From NCBI GenBank assembly GCA_963757265.1, contig CAVWRA010000010.1, positions 186,001 through 250,000 of the forward strand: DNA of 64,000 nt, written 5' to 3'. The translations under genes and the position numbers were made by a program. This document shows positions 1 through 10,570 of the stretch, piece after piece (positions within the stretch are counted from its first letter, which is position 1; each line of letters starts with the position of its first letter). The DNA is from CAIVVT01 sp963757265. Lineage in GTDB: Bacteria > Acidobacteriota > Terriglobia > Bryobacterales > Bryobacteraceae. The notes beneath the pieces were generated by a model. It did not search any database, was not told where the DNA came from, and was given only the letters and a program-made list of their open reading frames with translations.

Positions 1-2433
1 GACCTCGAAACCCGTCGGGGTGGCTTTGTGGACGAGGTTGAAAGCCCTCTGGACGCCCCAGACATCCGGGTCAATGACCACGCGGCCGGAGCGCGAGACG
101 AAGCGCTCGTTGCTCACGCCCGCGCCGTCCATGCCGGTGCGCGAGCCGGTCACTTCGAAGCGCAACTGCGATTCATCGGCATTGACGCCGGTCACCCGCA
201 AAGTCCAATCCTCCACGAGCAGCGGCTGCAGCGCCGTCACATGGTTGACCGCCGGCCAATCGACGGCGAAGGTGTCGCTGGGGCGTGTGATGAAATACAG
301 TTCCGGCATCTCCGACGGCCGTTTGCCGTCGATAAATACTTCGGCCTCGGCGGCATGATAGGCGTTGCCCGGGCCGGCAATGGCATCCACCCGGTTGCCC
401 TCGAACTCCAACCGCAGGCGGCCGTTGGTCCATTGCATGTCGCGGCCGATTTCATACGATTTCACCACGTCTCTGCGCTGGTCCGCGGCCAACGCGGGAT
501 CGTATCGCAGATGCCGCTTGGTCAATTCGGCCACCAGGTAGTCGCCTTGCAGGGTGAAGTGTGCGCCATCGCTCAGGATATCCGTCGCTTTCAAATGATT
601 CTCGGTCAAGTACTCAATGTACGGCCGGCGCAGATCCACGAGTTCACAACCGTATTTGCTCGCCAGGGCGGGCAGTATCTCGAAACTGTTGTGCTCGGAG
701 CTGGCTTCCCCCTTGGCCTTGGCCGGGTCGTCGGGAACGCCGTTGACGTGAATCCAGGTCGGGCGATCGGTCTGGATGAGCATCTCGGCCGTGGTATGGC
801 GGAGAATCTCGGCGATGATCTGCTCATACAAATTAGCCGCACCGAAGTCGTGGAAGATGATCAGGTCCGGGTAAAAGGAGTAGACGTCGTGCGGCAAGGT
901 CTGAATCAGGTACGACGTGCTATAGCCGCCGATGGCCCGATTGGCCGTGACTAGGTCGGCGTAAGGGAATTTCTGCCGCAGGTAGGCCGTCACTTCGCGC
1001 GTCCAGTCCTGCTTGGTGAGCGACTGGCCGTAGTACAGCACGCGCACCCGATGGCGGTGTTTCGGAGTACTGGTGGCGAGCAGCGTCATCGTCCTCTGGA
1101 TGCCGTAGCCGAAGCGCGCGCTGTCCTTTTCGCCGGGCACGGGAGGGTAGTTGCGAGCCTTCACCAGCAGCGGATAATTCGCCGTTGCGGCATTGCCATG
1201 ACCATCGCGAACGTAAACGAAGAGCCGGTACGGGCCCTCCGCGGCGGGCAGTTGAAACACCGCGGAATCTGTTGCGGCCCAGCGCACCAGGCCCTCGATC
1301 GGCGGCGCGGGCTCCTCCCGGTCGCCGCCCGTGTTGGGGTTTCCGGAGACGTCCCGGCGCAGGTCCCATCGGATCTCCAGCGGGTCGCCGTCCGGATCGG
1401 AGGCATCCACGCGGCAATGCAGAATCGCTTCCGGAGGGAAGGGCGCCGGATCGTGCGTTTCAGGATCATCCGTCCTGACCGCAATCCGGCCCGCTCCGAT
1501 CCGCGGGGCGCGGTTCGCGGGCCACTTGCCGCTCCACAGGAAGCTCATCATGTCCACCGCCTCAGTGCGGCTGCCGTCTTCCAGGAACATGCCGTACCAG
1601 GTGTGTGTTTTTTCATGATGCTGGCCCCAATGAAACACGTACGAACCCAGGCATTGGGGCTGCCCCGCGACCGCGTGTTCATAAGCCTGGCGATAGAGCT
1701 GTGCCTTCTCGGTACTGGTGTCCTCTATCGGTAAATGCCACGGCGTCCGCGGCACCTGCCAATGGCCACGCGGACCGAATTCGGTGACGAGGTAGGGCCG
1801 CGTCCAGAGTTCGCGCGCGACGTCCTCGGGCAGGGTTAGCATGTCGGCGTACGAGTTTAAACCGACCGCATCGAGGTGCGGGCAGTATTGGTTCAGTTCG
1901 TGGAGGATCTGGCGGTAGGCGTCGCCAACCGGCGTGATCACGGGGTGATGCGGGTCGATTTCGTGGATCATCGCGGCCACGTGGTCAACCTCTTTCCACA
2001 GCGGCACGCGCTGTTCCCGCGTGGTGACCAGCTCCAGTTCGTTGCCGATCGCCCAGGCCAGCAGCGCCGGATGATCTTTGTATTGGAGAACAATGCGGCG
2101 AATCTGGTCGCGCTGGCGGTCAACTGCCGCGGCGTCGGAATAATCAAACCCCTTGCGCTGCATGCCGAATGGCAGACCCGCCAGGACGGTGAGACCCGAC
2201 GCCTGGGCGCGGTCCAGAGAATCGACGCCGGCTCGAATCGAGTTGCCGCCTGCGGCAACCAATTCGTCGAGGTGCACAGAGCCCACGGCGCCCTTGGCGA
2301 AATAGGGCTTGCCATTGAGCAAGAACTCATATCCGGCCCCTTTGGCGACAATCTTCACCTCGGAGGGGCCCGCGAAAGCGGCGGCCGAGAGGCCTGCAAG
2401 AAAGACAGATAATGCCAGGAATGTTTTATGCAT
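1..2433 (-). CDS. Secreted glycosidase-SGNH hydrolase fusion (3' end outside window)
   Basis: Open reading frame of 811 codons without a stop, so the C-terminus lies beyond base 1. An N-terminal signal peptide (about residues 1-21) is followed by a GH2-like TIM-barrel: WAIGNE around Glu132 fits the acid/base and VTEFG around Glu218 fits the nucleophile. From about residue 460 a second module starts with YYGQS (Ser471) and carries DGAH (Asp622, His625), the serine and DxxH of SGNH/GDSL esterases. The rest (about 640-811) is beta-rich and unassigned. ATG start at 2433 chosen because it gives the signal peptide. Divergent from the symporter at 2640, so it probably supplies sugar to it. Glycosidase specificity cannot be read; the two-module architecture is clear. 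Confidence 0.8.
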   Translation of the reverse strand, partial: MHKTFLALSVFLAGLSAAAFAGPSEVKIVAKGAGYEFLLNGKPYFAKGAVGSVHLDELVAAGGNSIRAGVDSLDRAQASGLTVLAGLPFGMQRKGFDYSDAAAVDRQRDQIRRIVLQYKDHPALLAWAIGNELELVTTREQRVPLWKEVDHVAAMIHEIDPHHPVITPVGDAYRQILHELNQYCPHLDAVGLNSYADMLTLPEDVARELWTRPYLVTEFGPRGHWQVPRTPWHLPIEDTSTEKAQLYRQAYEHAVAGQPQCLGSYVFHWGQHHEKTHTWYGMFLEDGSRTEAVDMMSFLWSGKWPANRAPRIGAGRIAVRTDDPETHDPAPFPPEAILHCRVDASDPDGDPLEIRWDLRRDVSGNPNTGGDREEPAPPIEGLVRWAATDSAVFQLPAAEGPYRLFVYVRDGHGNAATANYPLLVKARNYPPVPGEKDSARFGYGIQRTMTLLATSTPKHRHRVRVLYYGQSLTKQDWTREVTAYLRQKFPYADLVTANRAIGGYSTSYLIQTLPHDVYSFYPDLIIFHDFGAANLYEQIIAEILRHTTAEMLIQTDRPTWIHVNGVPDDPAKAKGEASSEHNSFEILPALASKYGCELVDLRRPYIEYLTENHLKATDILSDGAHFTLQGDYLVAELTKRHLRYDPALAADQRRDVVKSYEIGRDMQWTNGRLRLEFEGNRVDAIAGPGNAYHAAEAEVFIDGKRPSEMPELYFITRPSDTFAVDWPAVNHVTALQPLLVEDWTLRVTGVNADESQLRFEVTGSRTGMDGAGVSNERFVSRSGRVVIDPDVWGVQRAFNLVHKATPTGFEV

Positions 2434-2588
2434 GGCGAGACTCCAAAGATAGCTGATGAGCAGCGGAGCGCGAGCCCGCGTGCTGTGCTACACGCTATCA
2501 AAATCCACACCGTGGCCGAACTGCGATCAGAATCCGGGTGTGAGACGCACATCCGGGCGCCGCTCCCGGCTGCGGTCCGGACATCCAT

Positions 2589-2618
2589 TTGGCCTGGGCC
2601 GCCATTGTGCGATATTCT
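2589..2618 (+). promoter_or_regulatory. Candidate promoter of the SSS symporter
   Basis: TTGGCC (2589-2594), an 18-bp spacer and TATTCT (2613-2618) precede the symporter ATG at 2640 by about 20 bases. The match is moderate. It lies in the 206-bp divergent spacer between the glycosidase and the symporter. Confidence 0.3.
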
Positions 2619-2639
2619 CGGCCATTCGGGTATTTCGCA

Positions 2640-4442
2640 ATGATTCTGCATCCGATCGACTGGGTTATCGCCATCGCGTCCATCCTGATCTGCTTTGTTC
2701 CCGCCCTGTTTTTTGGAAAACGCTCCGGGAAAAACACGGCGGAGTTCTTCGCTTCCGGCCGCTCCGTGCCGTGGTGGCTGGCCGGCATCTCCATGGTCGC
2801 CACGACGTTCTCCAGCGACACGCCGAACCTTGTGGCGAACTTCGTGCGCACGCAGGGCGTCGCCGGCAACTGGCAGTGGTGGGCCTTCACCCTCACGGGG
2901 GTCGCCACCGTGTTTTTTTACGCGCGGCTGTGGCGCCGGTCGGGCGTGCTGACGGACCTCGAGTTCTACGAGGTTCGATACTCCGGCAAGGCCGCCGGCG
3001 CGGTGCGCGGCTTCCGCGCGCTGTATCTGGGCCTGTTGTTCAACTGCATGATCATGGCGACCGTGAATCTGGCGGCCTGCAAGATCGCCAGCGTGCTGTT
3101 CGGGTTTAACCGTTGGGAAACGCTGCTCGCCGTTGGGCTGCTGAATGTCATTTTCGCCGCGCACTCCGGATTGTGGGGCGTGCTGGTGATCGACATGTCG
3201 CAGTTCTTTATCAAGATGACCGCGGTGATCGCGGCGGCCTATTTCGCCGTCACCTTGCCGCAGGTGGGGGGCTTGAGCGGGCTGGTCGACAAGCTTTCAC
3301 ACACCAGCGGTCCGGGCGGTCTGAACTACCTCAGCATGTTGCCGAATTTCAGGAATAATTGGGAACTGGCGGTCGCGGTCTTCATCATCCCGCTGACGGT
3401 GCAGTGGTGGGCCGTCTGGTATCCGGGCGCGGAGCCCGGCGGCGGGAGCTACATCGCCCAGCGCATGCTGGCCTCGAGGTCCGAGAAGGACGCCCTCGGC
3501 GGGACCCTGTTCTTCAATCTCGCCCATTACATCCTGCGCCCCTGGCCGTGGATCCTCGTCGGCCTGGCGTCATTGGTGGTTTATCCGACTTTGGCGGATC
3601 TGCGCAAGGCCGTGCCGAATGTCGATCCGTCGCTGATCGGCCACGACATCGCTTTCCCGGTGATGCTGCGGTTCTTGCCCGTGGGCTGGATGGGCCTGAT
3701 GGTCGGCGGGCTGGTCGCGGCCAACTCGTCAACGATTCTGACACACCTGAACTGGGGCGCGTCCTACTTGGTCCACGACTTTTACCGCCGGTTTGTGAGG
3801 CGCGACCTGCCGGAAAAGCACTATGTAATGGCGGGACGCGTCGCGACAGTCATCTTGTTCGTGCTCTCGTCGTCGCTGGTCTTTGTCTTGCAGACGGCCC
3901 AGGAAAGCTTCAACATTATCCTTCAAATCGGGGCCGGCACGGGCCTTCTTTACCTGCTGCGATGGTTCTGGTGGCGCGTCACGGCGTGGTGCGAAATCGT
4001 CGCAATGACCAGTTCTTTTGCCGCCTCGCTGGCGTTCCTGTTGCTCCACCGCAACGCGATTGCCCTGGGCACTCACGTCGAGCTGGTCCTCAGCGTCGCC
4101 TTCACCACCTTCTGCTGGATTCTGACCGCCTTCATCGGTCCACAAACGGACCACGCCACGCTGATCTCCTTCTATAAGAAGGTCCATCCGCTCGGCCCGG
4201 GCTGGACCCGCATTCGCGAGGAAGCGGGCGTGCCCAAGGCCGAAGCCGCCGAGTATGCGCGCCAGGACAACATCCCGCTGGCCATGCTTGGCTGGGTGTG
4301 TGGAACGGCCACCATCTGGTCCGGGCTGTTCTTTGTCGGCAATGTCCTGTATGGGCGCACGGCTTACGCACTCGGTCTGCTGGGCATCCTGGTCGTAACC
4401 GGCTGGACCCTCATCTGGGTGATCAGGCGCTTGTGGAACTAG
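2640..4442 (+). CDS. Sodium:solute symporter (SSS family)
   Basis: A 600-residue polytopic inner-membrane protein with about 13 hydrophobic segments, consistent with the SSS/PutP fold that couples Na+ re-entry to uptake of sugars, amino acids or similar solutes. The N-terminus has the family pattern of TM1, a short loop with KRSGKNTAEFFASGR, then WWLAGISMVATTFSSDTP; the latter resembles the Na+/substrate region of TM1 in SGLT-like members. ATG 2640 is preferred over an upstream in-frame ATG at 2589, because the protein then begins directly at TM1. Divergent to a secreted glycosidase and near a galactokinase, so a sugar is the most likely substrate (inference). Its TAG stop overlaps the first bases of a 203-bp inverted-repeat element. 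Confidence 0.9.
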   Translation: MILHPIDWVIAIASILICFVPALFFGKRSGKNTAEFFASGRSVPWWLAGISMVATTFSSDTPNLVANFVRTQGVAGNWQWWAFTLTGVATVFFYARLWRRSGVLTDLEFYEVRYSGKAAGAVRGFRALYLGLLFNCMIMATVNLAACKIASVLFGFNRWETLLAVGLLNVIFAAHSGLWGVLVIDMSQFFIKMTAVIAAAYFAVTLPQVGGLSGLVDKLSHTSGPGGLNYLSMLPNFRNNWELAVAVFIIPLTVQWWAVWYPGAEPGGGSYIAQRMLASRSEKDALGGTLFFNLAHYILRPWPWILVGLASLVVYPTLADLRKAVPNVDPSLIGHDIAFPVMLRFLPVGWMGLMVGGLVAANSSTILTHLNWGASYLVHDFYRRFVRRDLPEKHYVMAGRVATVILFVLSSSLVFVLQTAQESFNIILQIGAGTGLLYLLRWFWWRVTAWCEIVAMTSSFAASLAFLLLHRNAIALGTHVELVLSVAFTTFCWILTAFIGPQTDHATLISFYKKVHPLGPGWTRIREEAGVPKAEAAEYARQDNIPLAMLGWVCGTATIWSGLFFVGNVLYGRTAYALGLLGILVVTGWTLIWVIRRLWN

Positions 4443-4643
4443 CCCGGATGTTGCACCACGATCGCAGCGAGGCGCGATGAGAGGGCCCCAACATCAAGCA
4501 ATGCCACAGGGCGCGCTTGCGGGACGCCCGCAGGCGTACTTAACAGTACGTCGAGGACGGGGTGTGCCCCCTGGGCCCAGGGCAACGAAGTAGATGCGGC
4601 CCTATCGCGCGCCGCAGCCGATTGTTGGTGAAACATCCGGGCT
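4441..4643. repeat. 203-bp inverted-repeat element, copy 1
   Basis: The ends are perfect 12-bp inverted repeats (AGCCCGGATGTT at 4441 and its complement ending at 4643). The outer arms also resemble each other as inverted copies for about 45 bp. The interior holds palindromes: CGTACT-TAAC-AGTACG at 4535-4550 and CCTGGGCCCAGG at about 4570. A second copy sits at 10366-10570. No convincing protein is encoded. It fits a MITE-like or structured intergenic element. Confidence 0.8.
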
Positions 4644-4657
4644 GGGCTGGCGGAAGC

Positions 4658-5380
4658 TCACGAACCTGCGTTGACCGCCTCGAGATCCTCGGGACGCCCC
4701 ACGTCGCGCCACAGGCCCTCGATGGCCGAAATACGCAATTCGATGTTTTCCTGAAGCATCATCTCGAAGATCGACGTCAGCTCGTATTCATTCCGCGGCG
4801 AAGGCGAGAGCCGGTCCAGGTAGGGGAAGACCGCCGGCCGCATGGCGTACAGCCCGGCGCTGTTCCAGCGTGTTGTCGAGGTGCCGCGAGGCGGCTTTTC
4901 GATCACCTTCGTCACCCGGCCGTCGCGCTCGTAAACTGCCGCGCCCTGCCACGGGTCGTCCACATCCCTGACGCCGAGCACCGCCACGGTCTGAGGGTGG
5001 TCTTCCAGCACGTGCGCGCAGCGAACGTATGCCGGCGGCTCGCACAGGATGTCGCCGAAAGTCAGCAGGAAAGGCTCGTCGCCCGCGAATCCGCGGGCCA
5101 GGCGGGCCGCGCCGCCGGTGCCGTTCAGGACCTGCTGAACGTGGAACTCGATTGGCAGGCGCCAGTCGCGAAAGTACGCCTCAACCATCTCCCGGCGGTA
5201 GCCGATCACCAGGAAGAACTCGGCGATTCCCGCCGCGGCGAGCCCATCGAGCACATGTTCCAGCATCGGCCGGCCACGAACCGGCAGCATGGCCTTCGGC
5301 ATGCCGGCCGTCATTTCACCCATGCGGGTGCCCCGGCCCGCGGCCAGGACCGCCGCGCGGCGGACGGTGGTTCTACTCAC
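4658..5380 (-). CDS. Sugar-1-phosphate nucleotidylyltransferase
   Basis: A 240-residue single-domain nucleotidyltransferase of the NTP_transferase family. The N-terminal pyrophosphorylase signature LAAGRGTRMG followed by the substrate Lys (PKAMLPV) is clear, and LTFGD fits the metal-binding Asp. Such enzymes join a sugar 1-phosphate to an NTP, giving an NDP-sugar and pyrophosphate. It starts with GTG and overlaps the end of the galactokinase by 8 bp, so the two are translationally coupled. The pairing suggests it activates the sugar phosphate made by the kinase (inference). There is no C-terminal hexapeptide-repeat domain, so it is not a GlmU-type bifunctional enzyme. The nucleotide and sugar used are not readable. 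Confidence 0.85.
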   Translation of the reverse strand: MSRTTVRRAAVLAAGRGTRMGEMTAGMPKAMLPVRGRPMLEHVLDGLAAAGIAEFFLVIGYRREMVEAYFRDWRLPIEFHVQQVLNGTGGAARLARGFAGDEPFLLTFGDILCEPPAYVRCAHVLEDHPQTVAVLGVRDVDDPWQGAAVYERDGRVTKVIEKPPRGTSTTRWNSAGLYAMRPAVFPYLDRLSPSPRNEYELTSIFEMMLQENIELRISAIEGLWRDVGRPEDLEAVNAGS

Positions 5381-6542
5381 ACAACGCTCCCGCGGAAGGG
5401 TGGGCGGCCATCAAATGGATCTTTCTATTGAACTCCGCGCGGCCCTTGTAAAACCGCTCGACAATGCCCTCGGCGACGTGCTCCTGCTCGGCCGCGCGGC
5501 ACAGGATGACGGCACACCCGCCGAAGCCCGCCCCGGTCAGGCGCGCCCCCAGCGCACCCGCCGCGCGGGCCGCTTCGACCAGAGAGTCCAGCGCCGGGCA
5601 GCTCACCCGCAGGCGGTCCCGCAGGCTGGCGTGGGAATCGTTCAACAGCCGCCCGAACGTCCGCGCATCGCCCTGCCGCATGGCCCACACCGCTTCGTTC
5701 ACGCGCTGGGCTTCGGTGACCACATGTAAAAAACACCGCTGCTCGTCATCTTTAAGACGCCAGGCGGCCAACTCGCTAAGCTCCTCGACGCCGTATTGCT
5801 CCAGGGCCTCGCTGAAGGATGTGTAGCCCAGCCGCCGTAATGCGCTCGACCCCGCCGTCCGGCGGGCATTATACCGGGCCCGCACTTCGCCCGATTTTTC
5901 GGCCGTCGTGAGGCTGTGCGCAATCAAGAATGTCCAGTCTTCGGGCACCGAAACGGCACTCACCGTCAGGGGCGCAAAGCCGACCAGAATGGCGCAGCCG
6001 CGGCGCCCCGCGAGTACCGCGGCATGGTCCATGCCGCCGCCTCGCGTGCCCACGAAATATTCACCCTCCGGCAGGACCTCCATGAGTTGCTCGAAAGTGG
6101 CTTCAACCCCGTTGGCCCGCAGGAGAGCCAGGGTGAATCCGGTCAGCAGCGCCGAGGAAGACGACAGCCCGGCGGCGGCCGGCAGATTCGAGACGACTGT
6201 CGCGTCAATTCCGTGCTTCAGCTTCCACCGGCCTTCGACCGCTTGAGCGGCTGCCTTGACGTAGTTCACCCAATCGCCCGAGGCCGACGGCTCCAGCTGC
6301 GCAGCCCACTCGAACTCCCGCTCGCCGAAAGAGTTGGACGTAGCGCGGATCCTACGGTCGGCTCGCGCGCGGAAGGCTATGCGGATATTCCGGCTGATCG
6401 CCATGGGCAGCACCAGCAGGTTGTGATAGTCGATATGCTCGCCGATCAGGTTTACGCGCCCCGGCACGGAAACGGTGCTCGGTGCGCCCGGGCCGTCGAA
6501 GCGGGCCGCGAACGCCAAAACAGGATCAACCGAGTCATTCAT
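5373..6542 (-). CDS. galK: Galactokinase (GHMP kinase family)
   Basis: A 389-residue GHMP-family kinase that phosphorylates C1 of galactose or a related sugar with ATP. Residues 28-39 are GRVNLIGEHIDY, the galactokinase signature. PAAAGLSSSSAL is the glycine/serine-rich ATP loop and GGGMDHAA carries the catalytic Asp. LTGAGFGGCAV near the C-terminus is GHMP motif 3. Length is normal for GalK. It overlaps the downstream nucleotidyltransferase by 8 bp, and no galT or galE is seen in the window. Another sugar (for example arabinose or GalNAc) is possible, since GHMP subfamilies share these motifs. Confidence 0.85.
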   Translation of the reverse strand: MNDSVDPVLAFAARFDGPGAPSTVSVPGRVNLIGEHIDYHNLLVLPMAISRNIRIAFRARADRRIRATSNSFGEREFEWAAQLEPSASGDWVNYVKAAAQAVEGRWKLKHGIDATVVSNLPAAAGLSSSSALLTGFTLALLRANGVEATFEQLMEVLPEGEYFVGTRGGGMDHAAVLAGRRGCAILVGFAPLTVSAVSVPEDWTFLIAHSLTTAEKSGEVRARYNARRTAGSSALRRLGYTSFSEALEQYGVEELSELAAWRLKDDEQRCFLHVVTEAQRVNEAVWAMRQGDARTFGRLLNDSHASLRDRLRVSCPALDSLVEAARAAGALGARLTGAGFGGCAVILCRAAEQEHVAEGIVERFYKGRAEFNRKIHLMAAHPSAGALCE

Positions 6543-6694
6543 GCAGAGTTACTGATGCCACCATACCGGCTTCGTGAAGCGTCTGTCCACGCGCCTCCGG
6601 CCGGCCGCGCTACGTCTCACGAAACCCATCGTATCCTCGGTGCGCGCCGCCCGGCGCCGGAGCGTGGCCCGTTTTCCGGTCGGTTGCCTCTTTT

Positions 6695-7981
<1,287 letters not shown>

Positions 7982-8126
7982 CGTGGACCTCCGCCTCCAT
8001 TATGCTCAGCCGCCATAAGAGCGGCAAGCGGAGGCGTGCGTGGCAATCGCCCGCTCCTCCTCCGCCGCCGGAATCCAGGGGCCAATGGTGATAGGATGAT
8101 GCGCGATCGTTTTCAGGAGGGAACCC

Positions 8127-9266
8127 ATGCCAATGATGAACGGACGCCGCGGCTTTTTGCACCGCCTGATGGGCACTGTGGGCCTGGGCGCGGCGGCCTC
8201 GGCCACCACCGCCAACGCGCTGGCCCAGAGTAACTCGCCCCGCACAGGTCAGGCCAGCGCCGTGCTGCCAGCCTACGCGCGCGCACAGAACTACCGCTCG
8301 TTGAAGGAGTCCACCTACGACCGTACCGGCGGCAACGCCGACGCCCGGCCAATCGCACCGGGCAAGACCCTCGACGTTTTCAACCAGCCGGGGACGGGCA
8401 TCATTACCCACGTCTGGTTCACCATCGCCGCCGACAGCGAATTCCATCTCAAGGAACTCGTCCTGCGCGGCTATTGGGACGGCAACGACAAGCCCAGCAT
8501 CGAAACGCCGGTCGGCGATTTCTTCGGCCTGAACCTGGGCGATTATGTGAACTTCGAGAGCGCCTGGATCGCCTGCTCGCCGGGCAAATCGCTCAACAGC
8601 TATTTCGCCATGCCGTACCGCAAGGGCGCCCGGCTGACCATCACCAATGAAGGCTCGCGCCGCGTCGGGGCGTTCTACTCGAATATCGATTTCGTATCTC
8701 TCGACCGGCTGCCGGACGACGCTTTATACTTCAACGCCAGCTACCGCCAGGCGGCTCCGAACGTCGCCATTAAGAGCGACGGCAAGAACCTCGACGGCAA
8801 GTATAACTACGTCTATTGCGAGACGCGCGGCCGCGGCCATCTGCTGGGCGTGACGCTGGGCGTGGTGCAGAATAGCGAGTATTGGTGGGGCGAAGGCGAT
8901 GAGATGATCTTCGTCAACAACGAGTCCATGCCCGTCATCAACGGCACCGGCTCGGAGGACTTCTTCTGCGGAAGCTGGGACTTCGGCGGGCGCGAACACG
9001 CCGTCGCGTTTTCCCATCACCAATACGGCGCGCCGCTGATCCAGAGCGCCGAGCGCACCGGCGGCCGCTACTGCTGCTACCGCTTCCATGGCGACAACCC
9101 CGTCACCTTCACGCGCTACCTGAAGCACACCATGGAACACGGCCACGCCAACGACCGCGGCGACAACTTCTACTCCTGCGCCTTCTGGTACCAGGAGCAG
9201 CCGGCCACGGATTTGCCGCCGCTGCCCACGGTGAAAGAGCGGATTCCGACCGTGAAAGCGGGTTGA
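8127..9266 (+). CDS. DUF2961 / GH172-type secreted protein
   Basis: A 379-residue exported protein of the DUF2961 family, now classed as GH172, whose characterised members act on difructose anhydride and alpha-D-fructo- or arabinofuranosides. The N-terminus has RRGFL followed by a hydrophobic alanine-rich stretch, consistent with a Tat signal cleaved near residue 34. Family traits seen are PGTGIITHVWF near residue 90, the single-jelly-roll core, and GTGSEDFF near residue 273, whose Glu-Asp lies in the active-site region. AGGAGG is 6 bases upstream of the ATG. Substrate is unknown. Confidence 0.85.
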   Translation: MPMMNGRRGFLHRLMGTVGLGAAASATTANALAQSNSPRTGQASAVLPAYARAQNYRSLKESTYDRTGGNADARPIAPGKTLDVFNQPGTGIITHVWFTIAADSEFHLKELVLRGYWDGNDKPSIETPVGDFFGLNLGDYVNFESAWIACSPGKSLNSYFAMPYRKGARLTITNEGSRRVGAFYSNIDFVSLDRLPDDALYFNASYRQAAPNVAIKSDGKNLDGKYNYVYCETRGRGHLLGVTLGVVQNSEYWWGEGDEMIFVNNESMPVINGTGSEDFFCGSWDFGGREHAVAFSHHQYGAPLIQSAERTGGRYCCYRFHGDNPVTFTRYLKHTMEHGHANDRGDNFYSCAFWYQEQPATDLPPLPTVKERIPTVKAG

Positions 9267-9309
9267 GGCGCCGCCTGGCGGCCGCTACGAGCAGCCCTCG
9301 CTGCTTACA

Positions 9310-9403
9310 GAGCCGCGACCGCGAGGGAGCGGGCGTATTGTGTCGGAGCCGCGACTGCAAGGAGCGGTTGTGTTTCTGAGCCGCGACCGTAAGGGAGCCG
9401 GTT
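9310..9403 (+). repeat. REP-like hairpin cluster A (3 copies)
   Basis: Three spaced copies of a ~24-bp unit with core AGCCGCGACYG..AGGAGCGGTT. Each can fold into a hairpin in which two tandem G/A mismatches interrupt the GC stem. It lies between the GH172-type gene and aquaporin. Related clusters occur at 35813, 38789 and, inverted, 48685. Confidence 0.75.
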
Positions 9404-9485
9404 TCGCTAATGTCTTCTCTGCGACACGCCACTCGACAATGAGCGCGGGCGCGCCCGCCTCCCGCTCATCCGTCATCACGCCGCT

Positions 9486-10190
9486 TCAGGACGCTGGTTC
9501 CTCCTCGGCCAGCCATTTGTAAGCGATTCCACCCAGCACCCCGCCCGCGATCGGCGCGACCCAGAAGAGCCACAATTGCTGCAGCGCCAACCCCCCGGCA
9601 AACAGCGCCGGACCAGTGCTGCGGGCCGGATTCACCGACGTGTTCGTCACTGGAATGCCGACCAGGTGGATCAGCGTGAGACACAGACCGATGGCGATGG
9701 GCGCAAAGCCCGCCGGCACGCGCTTGCTGGTCGCTCCCATGATGACGAACAGGAAGAAGAACGTCAGCACGACCTCCGCCACCAGGCACGCCACCAGCCC
9801 ATAGCCGCCGGGAGAATGATCTCCGTACCCGTTGGAGGCGAATCCTCCCGCCACGCTGAAGCCGGCCTGCCCGCTGGCAATCACATACAACACCGTCGAG
9901 GCCGCAATCGCCCCCAGAACCTGCGCCACGATGTACGGCAGCAGGTCCGAGGCCGGAAAACGCTTGCCTGCCCACAGTCCGAATGAAACCGCCGGGTTGA
10001 TGTGGCAACCCGAGATGGGCCCGATGGCATACGCCATCGTCAGCAGCGTCAACCCAAAGGCCAGCGCCACACCCGCGAATCCGATGCCCAGTCCGGGAAA
10101 TGCCGCCGCCAGCACGGCGCTGCCGCACCCGCCGAACACCAGCCAGAATGTGCCGATGAACTCCGCCACGGCACGCTTCGTGAGACTCAT
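9486..10190 (-). CDS. aqpZ: Aquaporin Z
   Basis: A 234-residue MIP-family channel for water in the inner membrane. The two half-helix motifs are present: HINPAVS (about residue 62) and SVNPARS (about residue 185). Six hydrophobic segments flank them. A glycerol facilitator would normally have Asp after the second NPA-Arg motif; the length and SVNPARSTGP favour AqpZ. Start at ATG 10190 with GGAGG just upstream. Confidence 0.95.
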   Translation of the reverse strand: MSLTKRAVAEFIGTFWLVFGGCGSAVLAAAFPGLGIGFAGVALAFGLTLLTMAYAIGPISGCHINPAVSFGLWAGKRFPASDLLPYIVAQVLGAIAASTVLYVIASGQAGFSVAGGFASNGYGDHSPGGYGLVACLVAEVVLTFFFLFVIMGATSKRVPAGFAPIAIGLCLTLIHLVGIPVTNTSVNPARSTGPALFAGGLALQQLWLFWVAPIAGGVLGGIAYKWLAEEEPAS

Positions 10191-10365
10191 GGAGAACCTC
10201 CTTTTTTGTGGATCCTACAACACGCGGAACGCCCGATCGAGGCGCTCCGCATGCCACACCCTCGGAATAGTATGAAACAGTTTGGAGTCCATTGACGGCT
10301 CCCGGCGAAGTTTTTTGAGAGGGTGAGAGAAGCTGGTGCGAGTCGGAGAATTCGATTCGGGTGCT

Positions 10366-10570
10366 AGCCCGGATGTTGCACTTGCGATCGCAGCGAGGCG
10401 CGACGAGAGGGCCCCAACATCAATCAACGCCACAAGGCGCGCTCGCGGGACGCCCGCAGGCGTACTGGACTGCTACGTCGAGGACGGGGGGCGCCCTCTG
10501 GGCCCAGCGCAACGCAGTAGATGCGGCCCTATCGCGCGCCGCAGCCGATGGTTGGTGAAATATCCGGGCT
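10366..10570. repeat. 205-bp inverted-repeat element, copy 2
   Basis: Same element as 4441-4643, visibly close to 87-90% identical over its whole length. It ends in AGCCCGGAT inverted repeats and keeps the interior CTGGGCCCAG palindrome and the GCGGGACGCCCGC hairpin. Both copies are preceded by CT. The conserved boundaries define the unit. Confidence 0.8.
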
